Shown here: positions 9,011 to 17,338 of the stretch, one piece after another | How the letters are laid out: the number at the start of each line of letters is the position of its first letter | Position numbering within the stretch: position 1 is the first letter of the stretch | Notes under the pieces: model-generated | The model's database searches: none | Told to the model about the DNA's origin: nothing | What the model saw: only the letters and a program-made list of their open reading frames with translations | Translations under genes and position numbers: made by a program | NCBI GenBank assembly: GCA_035528995.1 | Contig: DATKXO010000191.1 | Span: forward strand, 1 to 47,047 | Source: DATKXO01 sp035528995 | GTDB taxonomy: Bacteria > Planctomycetota > Phycisphaerae > UBA1845 | Direction: 5' to 3' | DNA length: 47,047 bases

Positions 9011-10783
9011 ATGGCTCACACGACAACGATCTTCCGGGTCTTGGGGGTAACGATTCTGTTGGCCGTCGCCGGGCCGGCTCGGCTCATCGCTCAGCAAAGC
9101 CCCCCAGACGAAAACGCACCCGTCAACGTCCAGTCCCAGGGGCAGGTTCAATTCGAAGACGTACCCTTGGTCGCCCAGCCCACCCCGGCCCAGCCGGTCG
9201 GCGACTTCGGGGCCGGACAGCTCATCGATCCCGAGCGACTGCGCTGGCACGTTCCCGATCCGGCCCACACCTGGCAGGAAGCCCAGAGGCTGGCCGCAGA
9301 GGCCACCCGCACCGCCGATCGGGACTACTACAACAGCCTGGTGACCCGAATCGACCTCATCAGCCATCGGCCCAAGATCGTGCTCACCCTCCAGGAGACC
9401 CTCCACCGGGCCATGGTCAACAACCTCAGCGTCCGAGTGGCCGGCTACAACCCGGCCATCGAGACCACCCGGGTGATCGAAGCCGAGGCCGCCTTCGACG
9501 CCACCCTCTTCTACAACCTCACCAAGAACAAGCAGAACGTCCCCGTCGCCAGCCAGTTGATCGGCTCCAACACCGACAGCCTGCGGATGGACGGTGGCAT
9601 CACCAAGCGCCTCGCCACCGGCATGCAGGCCACCGCCTCGCTCAACCTGTCCCGGCAGAACACCGACAACCAGTTCCAGTCGCTCAACCCCGCCTACAAC
9701 AGCCAGTTCATCGTCGAACTGCGGCAGCCCTTCCTGCGCGGATTCGGCATCGACTACAACCGCTCCCTCATCCGCGTGGCCAGGCTCGATCAACACGTCA
9801 GCGACCACGCCTTCCGACGCCAGGTCATCCAGACCCTCCGCGACGTCGAGCGGGCCTACTGGGACCTGGTCATCGCCCGCCGGGACATCGTCATCGCCGC
9901 CCGGCTCCTGTCCGACTTCGAGCAGATCTACAACTACCTCTGGCAGCGACGAGACTTCGACGCCTACAAGATCCAGCTCGCCGACACCAAGGCCCGCCTC
10001 GAGAAGACCAAGGCCACATTCATCCAGGTCACCGCAAACGTCCGGAACGCCGAGGACCGCCTCATCAACCTCATGAACGACCCCGCCATCGACCTGGCCG
10101 ACGACATCGAAATCATCCCCACCGACTTCCCCAGCCAGACGCCCGTCGTCCTCGATCGGCTCAGCGAGATTCAGGCCGCCCTCGACCACCGTCCCGAACT
10201 CCACGAGGCCCAGTTGACCGTGAAGAAGGCCAGAATCGGCGTCGGGCGGGCCGGCAACGAGGCCCTACCACGACTCGACGTGACCTTCCAGTACGCCGTG
10301 GACGGCCTGGGCACCAACGCCCATAACGCCTTCAGCGAGGTCACCAAGAACGACTTCCACGAATACTTCGTCGGTGTCGAGCTCGAGTGGCCCATCGGCA
10401 ACCGGGCCCGACGGGCCGCCGCCCAACGGGCTCGCCTGCAACACGGCCAGGCCATCGCCAACCTCGAGCGAACCTTCGAGGACATCCTCTTCGACGTGAA
10501 CCTGCGCGTCCGCGAGGTCGGAACCAGTTACGACCAGATCCTGCCCAACTTCGAGTCGGTCGAGGCCAACGAAGACCAGCACGAAGCCCTCGTCGCCCGG
10601 GCCGAGTCCAAGAACTTCCTCCAGCTCAACCAGGAGCTCAACACTCTCCAGGCCCTGGCCAACGCACGCCGCGAACTCTTGCGCTCGCTCGCGGAATACA
10701 CCATGGCCATCGTCGAGCTCGAACGCGCCAAGGGCACCCTGCCCGAATACAACAACATCATCATCAGCAACGACATCGACTGA
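9011..10783 (+). CDS. TolC-family outer-membrane efflux/secretion channel
   Basis: A 590-residue protein. The N-terminal signal peptide (about residues 1-27, ending near LIAQQ) is followed by a linker. It then shows the two-fold repeated helix-and-strand plan of TolC proteins: LTLQETLHRAMVNNLSVRVA near residue 120, beta-rich FDATLFYNLT, QPFLRGFGIDYNRSLIRVA near 238, long amphipathic helices (about 255-350 and 470-570), and the second repeat starting at RPELHEAQLTVKKARIGVGR. Members form trimeric channels that link inner-membrane pumps to the outside. No pump or adaptor gene is adjacent, so the partner is elsewhere. It has its own promoter upstream and terminator downstream, so it is a single-gene unit. 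The family assignment is firm; the substrate is unknown. Confidence 0.9.
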   Translation: MAHTTTIFRVLGVTILLAVAGPARLIAQQSPPDENAPVNVQSQGQVQFEDVPLVAQPTPAQPVGDFGAGQLIDPERLRWHVPDPAHTWQEAQRLAAEATRTADRDYYNSLVTRIDLISHRPKIVLTLQETLHRAMVNNLSVRVAGYNPAIETTRVIEAEAAFDATLFYNLTKNKQNVPVASQLIGSNTDSLRMDGGITKRLATGMQATASLNLSRQNTDNQFQSLNPAYNSQFIVELRQPFLRGFGIDYNRSLIRVARLDQHVSDHAFRRQVIQTLRDVERAYWDLVIARRDIVIAARLLSDFEQIYNYLWQRRDFDAYKIQLADTKARLEKTKATFIQVTANVRNAEDRLINLMNDPAIDLADDIEIIPTDFPSQTPVVLDRLSEIQAALDHRPELHEAQLTVKKARIGVGRAGNEALPRLDVTFQYAVDGLGTNAHNAFSEVTKNDFHEYFVGVELEWPIGNRARRAAAQRARLQHGQAIANLERTFEDILFDVNLRVREVGTSYDQILPNFESVEANEDQHEALVARAESKNFLQLNQELNTLQALANARRELLRSLAEYTMAIVELERAKGTLPEYNNIIISNDID

Positions 10784-10832
10784 CCGCGCCCCCGGGGCAC
10801 GCACCTGCGCAACCGCCCGCCGCCCCTTCCAC

Positions 10833-10850
10833 GCCCCCGCGGGGCTTTTT
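10833..10850 (+). terminator. Intrinsic terminator after the TolC-like gene
   Basis: The stem GCCCC (10833-10837) / GGGGC (10841-10845), loop CGC, is followed directly by TTTTT (10846-10850). It lies 50 bases after the stop. Confidence 0.75.
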
Positions 10851-10906
10851 CCCCCGGCCCTTCGGTGCGATAATCAGACCGGGACACGCCAACGGAGGAA
10901 CGGGCC

Positions 10907-11785
10907 ATCGAACCCGAACACGGCACACCCAAGCGACTCTTCGCCCGCCACCCCCGTGACTGGCAACAGAACCTCTACGTCTACCCGGTCATCTCCCGTC
11001 GCAGCCGCGGCCTGAGCATCGGCGTCAACCTCAACCCCGACCTGGCCTGCAACTTCGACTGCATCTACTGCCAGGTGGACCGCACGGTCACGCCGCGCGT
11101 TCGCACGGTCGATCCCCGGGTCCTGGCCGACGAACTCGACCGGATGATCCGGACCGCCCTGGACGGCTCCCTCTTCGCCGAACCCCGGTTCGTCGACACG
11201 CCGCCCGAGCTGCGCCGCATCAACGACCTCGCCTTCAGCGGTGACGGCGAGCCCACCACCTGTCCGCAATTCGCCGAATGCGTCCGCGTCGTGGCCGACG
11301 TCAAGCGGGCCCACCAGCTCGACCGGACCAGGATCGTGCTCATCACCGACGCCTGCTACCTGACCCGCCCGCAGGTCGTCGCCGGCCTCGAGATCATGGA
11401 CGCCCACGACGGCGAGATCTGGGCCAAGCTCGACGCCGGCACCCAGGAGTATTACCAACAGGTTAATCGGCCCAACTATCCCCTGCAGCACGTCCTGGAC
11501 AACATCACCGCCGCCGCCCGCGTTCGGCCGATCTGCATCCAATCCCTCTGGATGCGGATTCACGGGCAGCAGCCGCCGGATTCGGAGGTCGATGCCTTCT
11601 GCGACCGCCTCGACGAGATCGCCGCCGCCGGCGGTTCCCTCCGACAGATACAGGTCTACACCGTCGCCAGACCGCCCGCAGAGCCGTCCGTAACCCCCCT
11701 GCAGGACGACGAGCTCGAGGCCGTCGCCCGACGCATCGAGAGCCGGACCACCGTCCCCGTCGATCGGTTCCCCGCCGGCGGTTGA
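10907..11785 (+). CDS. Radical SAM protein of the COG0731 type, apparent ATC start
   Basis: The protein has 292 residues if begun at ATC 10907. The radical SAM cluster CNFDCIYC places the three cysteines at residues 48, 52 and 55. The surrounding GVNLNPDLACNFDCIYCQVDRT region matches the COG0731 group (wyosine-synthetase-related radical SAM proteins); LAFSGDGEPTTCPQF supplies the GGEPT-like SAM motif. No ATG, GTG or TTG exists in frame between the stop at 10871 and the GTG at 11075, and that GTG lies after the cluster. A GGAGG site (10894-10898) lies eight bases before ATC, so initiation at a rare start codon, or a sequencing error, is inferred. Substrate unknown; it stands alone between a terminator and the mdh promoter. 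Confidence 0.8.
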   Translation: MEPEHGTPKRLFARHPRDWQQNLYVYPVISRRSRGLSIGVNLNPDLACNFDCIYCQVDRTVTPRVRTVDPRVLADELDRMIRTALDGSLFAEPRFVDTPPELRRINDLAFSGDGEPTTCPQFAECVRVVADVKRAHQLDRTRIVLITDACYLTRPQVVAGLEIMDAHDGEIWAKLDAGTQEYYQQVNRPNYPLQHVLDNITAAARVRPICIQSLWMRIHGQQPPDSEVDAFCDRLDEIAAAGGSLRQIQVYTVARPPAEPSVTPLQDDELEAVARRIESRTTVPVDRFPAGG

Positions 11786-11837
11786 CCAGACGCCCCAGGC
11801 CGCCCGCACCCCGATTCCGACTCGTCACGCCGCCACA

Positions 11838-11868
11838 CCCGGGCCCGGTGCCCCCCCGGGCTCCCGGG
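11838..11868. terminator. GC-only hairpin, terminator-like
   Basis: CCCGGG (11838-11843) pairs with CCCGGG (11863-11868), and CCCGG (44-48) with CCGGG (56-60), giving a long GC stem 50 bases after the radical SAM gene. No T-run follows, so its role as a terminator is uncertain. Confidence 0.4.
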
Positions 11869-11907
11869 CGTGGTCGATGGCCGTACCCGACTGTGGGCCT
11901 CGACAGG

Positions 11908-11937
11908 TTGAGCGACACTCCCCCGGCGTGGTATGAT
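11908..11937 (+). promoter_or_regulatory. Sigma-70-type promoter for mdh
   Basis: TTGAGC (11908-11913) and TATGAT (11932-11937) are separated by 18 bases. It lies about 70 bases before the mdh start, which itself has an AGGAG ribosome site at 11995-11999. Confidence 0.7.
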
Positions 11938-12005
11938 CCCCACTGGTTTGCGAGCAGTCGTCCTAAGTCAACAGGGCCAAGACCCACCATATCTAGGAGC
12001 AAAAG

Positions 12006-12950
12006 ATGAAGCGCGCGAAAATCACTGTCATCGGAGCCGGAAACGTCGGAGCCAACTGTGCCGTCTGGGCCGCCCAGCGGGAGCTGGGAGACATCGTGCT
12101 GATCGAGATCCCGGAGATGGAGGATCGCACCAAGGGCCGGGCCCTGGACCTGGCTCAATGCGGACCAGTGGATCGCTTTGATGCCCGCATCACCGGCACG
12201 TCGGATTACGCCGCCGCCGCCGACAGCGACCTGGTCATTCTCACCGCCGGCCTGCCCCGAAAGCCCGGCATGAGCCGCGACGACCTCGTCGAGACCAACG
12301 TCAAGATCGTCGGCAGTTGCAGCGAGAAGATCGCCAAGGTCAGCCCCAACGCCATGCTCATCGTCGTCTCCAACCCGCTCGACGCCATGGTCTACACCGC
12401 CTGGAAGAAGACCGGCTTCCCCACCCATCGCGTGGTCGGCCAGGCCGGCTGCCTGGACATCGCCAGGTTCCGCGCCTTCATCGCCATGGAACTCGATTGC
12501 AGCGTCGAGGACATCAACGCCCTGCTCATGGGCGGGCACGGGGACGACATGGTGCCCCTGCCACGCTACACCTCCGTGGCCGGCATCCCCGTCACTCAGC
12601 TCATCCCCGAGAAACGACTCGGCGAGATCGTCCAACGCGCCAAGATGGGCGGCGGTGAGCTCGTCAAGCTCATGGGCACCAGCGCCTACTACGCACCCTC
12701 CGCCGGAACCATCGACATGGCCGAGTCCATCATCCGCGACAAGCGACGAATCTTCCCCTGCGCCGCCTACTGCGATAAGGAATACGGCATCGGCGGGTAC
12801 TTCGTCGGCGTGCCCTGCATGCTCGGTACCAACGGCGTCGAGAAGGTCATCGAGGTCCAGCTCGATCCCGCCGAACGCGACATGCTCACCTCCAGCGCCA
12901 ACCACGTGAAGGAGCTGGTCGAGCTGGCCGAGAAGTTCCTCAAGGGCTGA
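12006..12950 (+). CDS. mdh: Malate dehydrogenase, LDH-like type
   Basis: Catalyses NAD-dependent interconversion of malate and oxaloacetate in the cytosol (TCA cycle). The protein has 314 residues, a normal length. Visible landmarks: dinucleotide-binding GAGNVG at residues 10-15; acidic Glu34 at the end of the second strand, favouring NAD over NADP; substrate-binding arginines 85 and 91 in LPRKPGMSRDDL; VSNPLD at 121-126; the DIAR pair Asp151/Arg154; and catalytic His178 in GGHGDDMV. The Arg in the LPRKPG loop indicates malate rather than lactate specificity. The ribosome site AGGAG lies six bases before the ATG. It is transcribed alone from its own promoter. Confidence 0.96.
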   Translation: MKRAKITVIGAGNVGANCAVWAAQRELGDIVLIEIPEMEDRTKGRALDLAQCGPVDRFDARITGTSDYAAAADSDLVILTAGLPRKPGMSRDDLVETNVKIVGSCSEKIAKVSPNAMLIVVSNPLDAMVYTAWKKTGFPTHRVVGQAGCLDIARFRAFIAMELDCSVEDINALLMGGHGDDMVPLPRYTSVAGIPVTQLIPEKRLGEIVQRAKMGGGELVKLMGTSAYYAPSAGTIDMAESIIRDKRRIFPCAAYCDKEYGIGGYFVGVPCMLGTNGVEKVIEVQLDPAERDMLTSSANHVKELVELAEKFLKG

Positions 12951-13008
12951 GACGCACGGCCCTGCCCTCGCACCGGGCAACGTACAGAATCGCACCGAGG
13001 CACACCAG

Positions 13009-13035
13009 CGGGCGCCGGCGACTACCCGGCGCCCG
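13009..13035. terminator. Hairpin downstream of mdh
   Basis: CGGGCGCCGG (13009-13018) pairs perfectly with CCGGCGCCCG (13026-13035) around a 7-base loop, about 60 bases after the mdh stop. There is no clear T-run, so it is a terminator-like or transcript-stabilising hairpin. Confidence 0.5.
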
Positions 13036-13229
13036 TTGGTCTGCGCCCCGACCTCCCCTTCCCCGGCGACCGTCGGCGCCCTGCCGCCTGGCGACGGGCC
13101 ACCACCCGGAGCGGCGGCCCACGCCCCGGCCCCAAAATCTCGTTGCGATGCTGTTCACACCACCCGACGACAGTACAATGCACTCGAGTCGGCCGCGCTG
13201 CGCGGTCCCGCCTGACATGGAGCGCCTCA

Positions 13230-15233
13230 ATGGCAAGGAAAACGGTGGCCCCCAGTTCGCCACGCACTCTGGGGCCGGTCTCCGACCTCGAACGGCATCT
13301 GCCGTCCGACTGGTGGCGAAGCCTCTTCAACTCCATCTATCTCAAGACCGACGGCGACGTCGTCGAGAACGAGCAGAACACCGCTCACGAAGTCGATCTG
13401 CTCATCCAGGCCGTCGGGCTCCAACCCAATGACCGCGTCCTGGACCTGTGCTGCGGCCAGGGGCGGCACTGCATGGAACTCGCCCGCCGAGGGTTCGGCA
13501 CCGTGGCCGGTCTGGACCGCTCGCGCTACCTGATCCGCCTGGCCCGCAAACGCGCCAGACGGGCGGGACTCAACGCCACCTTCCATGAGGGCGACGCCCG
13601 CAGGTTCCGCCTGCCCGAAAGCTCCTTCGACTGCGTCGCCGTGCTGGGCAACTCCTTCGGATACTTCGAGCAGGAGGCCGACGACGCCGCCGTTCTGGAG
13701 TCCATCAAGCGCGTCCTCCGCTCGCGAGGCACCCTCGCTCTGGACCTGGTCGACGGCGACTGGATTCGCGAGCATTTCGACCGCCGCTCCTGGGAGTGGG
13801 TCGACGAGAACCACTTCGTCTGCCGAGAGCGCTCCCTGGCCGCCGACGGTCAGCGCCTCGTCTCCCGCGAGGTGGTCACCCACGCCGAAATGGGCGTCAT
13901 CGCCGACCAGTTCTACGCCGAACGCCTCTACTCGCGAGACCGGATCATCGCACTGCTCGAGGAGCTGGGCTTCGACTCGGTCCGCGACCACGGCCTCCTG
14001 CTGCCCGAATCCGAGCGAAATCAGGACCTCGGCATGATGGCCCGGCGGATGTTCATCACCGCCCGAAGCCCGCACAAGGCCAAACTCGCCCCCCGGCGCG
14101 GCGGGCTCTTCCGAGACGTCACCGTCATCCTCGGCGATCCCCTGCTGCCCGACTCGATCAAGAGGGGCGGGCGATTCAACCCCGAGGACTTCGAGACCAC
14201 CGAGAAGCTCAAGGACGCCCTGGCCGAACTCGACGACTTCCACATCACCTACCTGGAGAACCACACCTCGCTGGTCCAGGACCTGCGGGCCGACCCGCCC
14301 GCCTTCGTCTTCAACCTCTGCGACGAGGGCTACAGCAACGACGCCTTCATGGAGCTGCACGTGCCCGCTCTGCTGGAGATGCTCGGCATCCCCTACACCG
14401 GAGCCGGGCCCGCCTGTCTGGCCATCTGCTACAACAAGGCCCTGGTCCGCGCCGTCGCCCAGTCCCTCGAAATCCCCGTGCCCGCCGAAACCTACTGCAA
14501 CCCCGACGACTTGGCCGCCACCATCCCCTCCGCCTTCCCCGCTCTGGTCAAACCCAACTACGGCGACAGCAGCGTCGGCATCACCCAGGACGCCGTCGTT
14601 TACAACCCCCAGGAACTGCTCGCCTATCTCCGCAAAATCCGGGAGACGCTCCCCGGGCGACCCGTCCTCGCTCAGGAGTTCCTCACCGGGCCGGAGTACA
14701 GCGTCACCATCATCGGCAACCCCGGCCTCGGCTATGACCCCTTGCCCATCCTCGAGGTCGACTACAGCGGGCTGGACCCCGATCTCCCCCCCATCCTGGG
14801 GTACGAGTCCAAGTGGCTGCCCGATTCGCCCTACTGGACCGCCGTCCGATACCACGAGGCCAAGACCGACGGAGCGACCAAGCGGAGGCTCTACGACTAC
14901 TCCCTCCAGCTCTTCGAGCGCCTCGACTGCCGAGACTACGCCCGATTCGATTTCCGGGCCGACGCCGACGACGAGATCAAGCTCCTCGAGGTCAACCCCA
15001 ACCCCGGCTGGTGCTGGGACGGCAAGGTAAACCTCATGGCCGGGTTCGGCAAAATGCGCTACGCCGACTTCCTGGCCCTGGTTCTGCGGACCGGGCAGGA
15101 GCGAGTCCGAATGGAGCAAAGCAAGAACGTCGCACCGGCCGCAAGCCCGGGCCCGGATCGGTCCGCTCAGTGCCGAAGGCCCCGGGTTCCCTCTGCTCGC
15201 CGGGTGGAGGTCGCGCCCGAGCCCAATGATTGA
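13230..15233 (+). CDS. Fusion of SAM methyltransferase and D-Ala-D-Ala-ligase-like ATP-grasp enzyme
   Basis: A 667-residue two-domain protein. Residues about 40-265 are a class I methyltransferase: VLDLCCGQGRHCMELARRG is the SAM-binding loop, with LDRSRYL and FDCVAVLGNSFGYF following. Residues about 295-635 resemble D-Ala-D-Ala ligase ATP-grasp enzymes: FNLCDEG, GIPYTGAGPACLAICYNK, PALVKPNYGDSSVGIT for nucleotide binding, and the metal-binding end ARFDFRADADDEIKLLEVNP. ATG 13230 with GGAG eight bases upstream is preferred to an earlier ATG at 13143. It likely methylates a small molecule and ligates a carboxylate to an amine. The next gene, on the same strand 63 bases away, is a zinc amidohydrolase-like enzyme, which suggests a shared pathway. 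The substrate cannot be told from sequence. Confidence 0.88.
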   Translation: MARKTVAPSSPRTLGPVSDLERHLPSDWWRSLFNSIYLKTDGDVVENEQNTAHEVDLLIQAVGLQPNDRVLDLCCGQGRHCMELARRGFGTVAGLDRSRYLIRLARKRARRAGLNATFHEGDARRFRLPESSFDCVAVLGNSFGYFEQEADDAAVLESIKRVLRSRGTLALDLVDGDWIREHFDRRSWEWVDENHFVCRERSLAADGQRLVSREVVTHAEMGVIADQFYAERLYSRDRIIALLEELGFDSVRDHGLLLPESERNQDLGMMARRMFITARSPHKAKLAPRRGGLFRDVTVILGDPLLPDSIKRGGRFNPEDFETTEKLKDALAELDDFHITYLENHTSLVQDLRADPPAFVFNLCDEGYSNDAFMELHVPALLEMLGIPYTGAGPACLAICYNKALVRAVAQSLEIPVPAETYCNPDDLAATIPSAFPALVKPNYGDSSVGITQDAVVYNPQELLAYLRKIRETLPGRPVLAQEFLTGPEYSVTIIGNPGLGYDPLPILEVDYSGLDPDLPPILGYESKWLPDSPYWTAVRYHEAKTDGATKRRLYDYSLQLFERLDCRDYARFDFRADADDEIKLLEVNPNPGWCWDGKVNLMAGFGKMRYADFLALVLRTGQERVRMEQSKNVAPAASPGPDRSAQCRRPRVPSARRVEVAPEPND

Positions 15234-15296
15234 CCGACCCATGCACCCCTCCACCGCCCGATGACGGGGCGGACCCGGCCCGGTCGAGCAACGCCC

Positions 15297-16367
15297 ATGA
15301 AAACGCCGGCAGGCACGCGCCGAGGTAAGAGCATCAGCTACTCTTTCCTCAACATCCTCACCGGGTCCGATCTCTCGCGCCGACGCCTGGCCCTCATGAG
15401 CGCCCGCGCCGCCCGCCCCGGCCCCGTCGTCTGGCTGACCGGATGCGTCCATGGCGACGAGGTCGGCGGCATGGTCGTCATCCAGGAGGTGTTCAAGCGA
15501 CTCCGCAAGATCCCCCTGCAAAGCGGGCAGCTCCATGCCTTCCCCCTGATGAACCCGCTGGGCTTCGAACTCTCCTTACGACACGTCGCCGTCGGCGGCG
15601 AGGACCTCAACCGCTGTTTCCCCGGAAACCCCCACGGCTCACTCGCCCAACGCATCGCCCACACCATCTTCACCGAGATCGTCGCCAGACAACCCGCCCT
15701 GGTCCTCGACCTGCACAACGACTGGCGCAGCTCGATCCCCTATGCCGTCCTCGATCCTCCGCCCGGGCCGGCCAACCGGCACGCCCACACCCGGGCCAGG
15801 GCCTTCGCCCGCCGGACCGGTCTGCTGCTCATTCAGGAGTCACCTCACTCCCCGGACGCCCTCTTCTCGCCCATGACCCTCTCGGGCAGCCTGCTCAATC
15901 GCGGCCTGCCCGCCGTGACGCTCGAACTCGGCGAAGCCTTCGTCGTCAACGAACGCAACGTCATCCTCGGGGCCAGAGCGGTCTGGAACGTGCTCGCCGA
16001 TCTGAACATGGTCGCCCCCGCCCCCGAGCCCTTCGAGTATCCCCTGCCACCCGAATCGCGCCGCCGATTCCTCGCCTACGCCGACCCGCTGATCAGCTCC
16101 ACCAGCGGAATCATCCGATTCCTGGTCAAGCCCGGCGACGTCGTCGCACCCGCCTGTCCCGTCGCCAGAATCTACAACGCCTTCGGCAAGCTGCTCGAAA
16201 CCCTCACCGCCAGGCATCGAGGCATCGTCCTGGGCCACTGCGACTCCTCGGTCGCCTACCCCGGAGTCCCCGTCGTCGCCTTCGGACTCATCGACGACCG
16301 CCCGGCCCACGCCGCGACGCCGCACAAACCCAAGCACGCCACACCAAGGCGCAACCATCGCGCCTGA
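15297..16367 (+). CDS. Succinylglutamate desuccinylase/aspartoacylase-family zinc enzyme
   Basis: A 356-residue zinc hydrolase-like protein. Zinc ligands are visible as His52 and Glu55 in GCVHGDEVGG and His140 in LVLDLHND. EDLNRCFPG at about 102-110 is the family's substrate-binding motif, and VTLELGEAF holds the probable catalytic Glu. The C-terminal region (about 260-330) reads like the beta-rich domain of this family, with FLVKPGDVV resembling a lipoyl-like hairpin. Such enzymes cleave N-acyl or peptide-like amide bonds. It follows the ATP-grasp fusion closely, so one gene may make a bond and the other trim or release it (inference). An earlier ATG at 15261 adds a poor Arg-rich stretch; I prefer 15297. 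The C-terminal tail is basic and low complexity. Confidence 0.85.
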   Translation: MKTPAGTRRGKSISYSFLNILTGSDLSRRRLALMSARAARPGPVVWLTGCVHGDEVGGMVVIQEVFKRLRKIPLQSGQLHAFPLMNPLGFELSLRHVAVGGEDLNRCFPGNPHGSLAQRIAHTIFTEIVARQPALVLDLHNDWRSSIPYAVLDPPPGPANRHAHTRARAFARRTGLLLIQESPHSPDALFSPMTLSGSLLNRGLPAVTLELGEAFVVNERNVILGARAVWNVLADLNMVAPAPEPFEYPLPPESRRRFLAYADPLISSTSGIIRFLVKPGDVVAPACPVARIYNAFGKLLETLTARHRGIVLGHCDSSVAYPGVPVVAFGLIDDRPAHAATPHKPKHATPRRNHRA

Positions 16368-16377
16368 TCGCCCGCCC

Positions 16378-17196
16378 TTATTCCCGGCCAATCTTGGCCG
16401 GCACCAGTTCCCGGGTCGTCATCAGAACGCCGCCGACCAGAAGCGCCGCCAGCACCAGCCCGCAAACCGCCCAAGTCCCCGTCGATCCGGGCGGGAAGAA
16501 CTCGGCCACCTGATCCGGCGACAGTTCGTACATCGACGCCAAACCCGGGATCGAGTGGAACATCCCCTTCCGCAACTGGTGGCTGACCGTGTACACCCGG
16601 ACGCCGACCGGCAGGTTGCTGATGATCAGCTCCACCACGATCACATAAACGATGGATATCGACAGCGGCCTCGAGACCAGCAGGCCGATCAGCACAAAGG
16701 CCGCCAGGAACGCCACCACGCCCGCCGGCCCGGCCCGCAGGTAGCACAGCAGTTCGTCCAACGGCTGCCACGCTCCATCCCCACCGGGACTCTCCAGGCC
16801 CGCCACGTCCACGCCACCCACGGCACAGCCATACTGGGCCAACAACGTCAGCTCCATCAGCACCGACAGCACCAGAGCGACCGCGGCGAATCGCACCACC
16901 AGCACCGTCGCCCGGCGCATCTTCCGCGTCAGCAGATACACCAGCGTCCGACTCTCCACCTCCGCCCCGATCAGCGACGTACCGAAGAGCATGCAGATCA
17001 GCGGCAGCACCACCAGGAACAGCACGAACTGCATCGACGCGTGAAAACGCTCCCACACGTCCTGCAGATCGTCCTCCGACTTGAAATGCCGGATCAGCAG
17101 AGTCAGCGCGCACGGCCCCAACAACAACAGCAGCGTCACCCAGATCTTTCGCTGCAGCAACGTCTGCCGTACCGTGAACCAGAAGAGCGCTACCAT
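16378..17196 (-). CDS. ABC transporter permease (ABC-2 type), fourth gene of the export operon
   Basis: About 272 residues with roughly six hydrophobic segments (IWVTLLLLLGPCALTLLI near the N-terminus, VLFLVVLPLICMLFG, VALVLSVLMELTLL, VVAFLAAFVLIGLLV, ISIVYVIVVELIIS, and a final helix near the C-terminus). The plan, with GAEVESRTLVYLLTRKMRR between helices, is typical of ABC-2 permeases related to NosY and gliding-type transporters. Upstream on the same strand is its ATPase (17337-18260). The gap of about 140 bases between them holds a heptanucleotide repeat array. ATG 17196 is chosen; TTG 17214 is an alternative six codons earlier. The substrate is unknown. The 3' end is only ten bases from the convergent zinc enzyme gene. 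Confidence 0.82.
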   Translation of the reverse strand: MVALFWFTVRQTLLQRKIWVTLLLLLGPCALTLLIRHFKSEDDLQDVWERFHASMQFVLFLVVLPLICMLFGTSLIGAEVESRTLVYLLTRKMRRATVLVVRFAAVALVLSVLMELTLLAQYGCAVGGVDVAGLESPGGDGAWQPLDELLCYLRAGPAGVVAFLAAFVLIGLLVSRPLSISIVYVIVVELIISNLPVGVRVYTVSHQLRKGMFHSIPGLASMYELSPDQVAEFFPPGSTGTWAVCGLVLAALLVGGVLMTTRELVPAKIGRE

Positions 17197-17240
17197 CTCA
17201 CCCGACCGCTCCAAACCCCCTCACACAGTACCCCTGATAT

Positions 17241-17338
17241 CTAACTTCTAACTTCTCAATTCTCAATTCTCAATTTCCAATTCCGCCTTCTCACTTCTCA
17301 CTTCGCCATTCGCCATTCGCAATTCGCTATTCCCCATT
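17241..17338. repeat. Array of 14 degenerate 7-bp tandem repeats
   Basis: The 98 bases divide exactly into fourteen heptads ending in TT: CTAACTT x2, CTCAATT x3, TCCAATT, CCGCCTT, CTCACTT x2, CGCCATT x2, CGCAATT, CGCTATT, CCCCATT. The period never slips, although the middle positions vary. It begins at the stop codon of the ABC ATPase gene and is far more AT-rich than its surroundings. It resembles the heptanucleotide short tandem repeats known from filamentous cyanobacteria in form. Confidence 0.85.
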
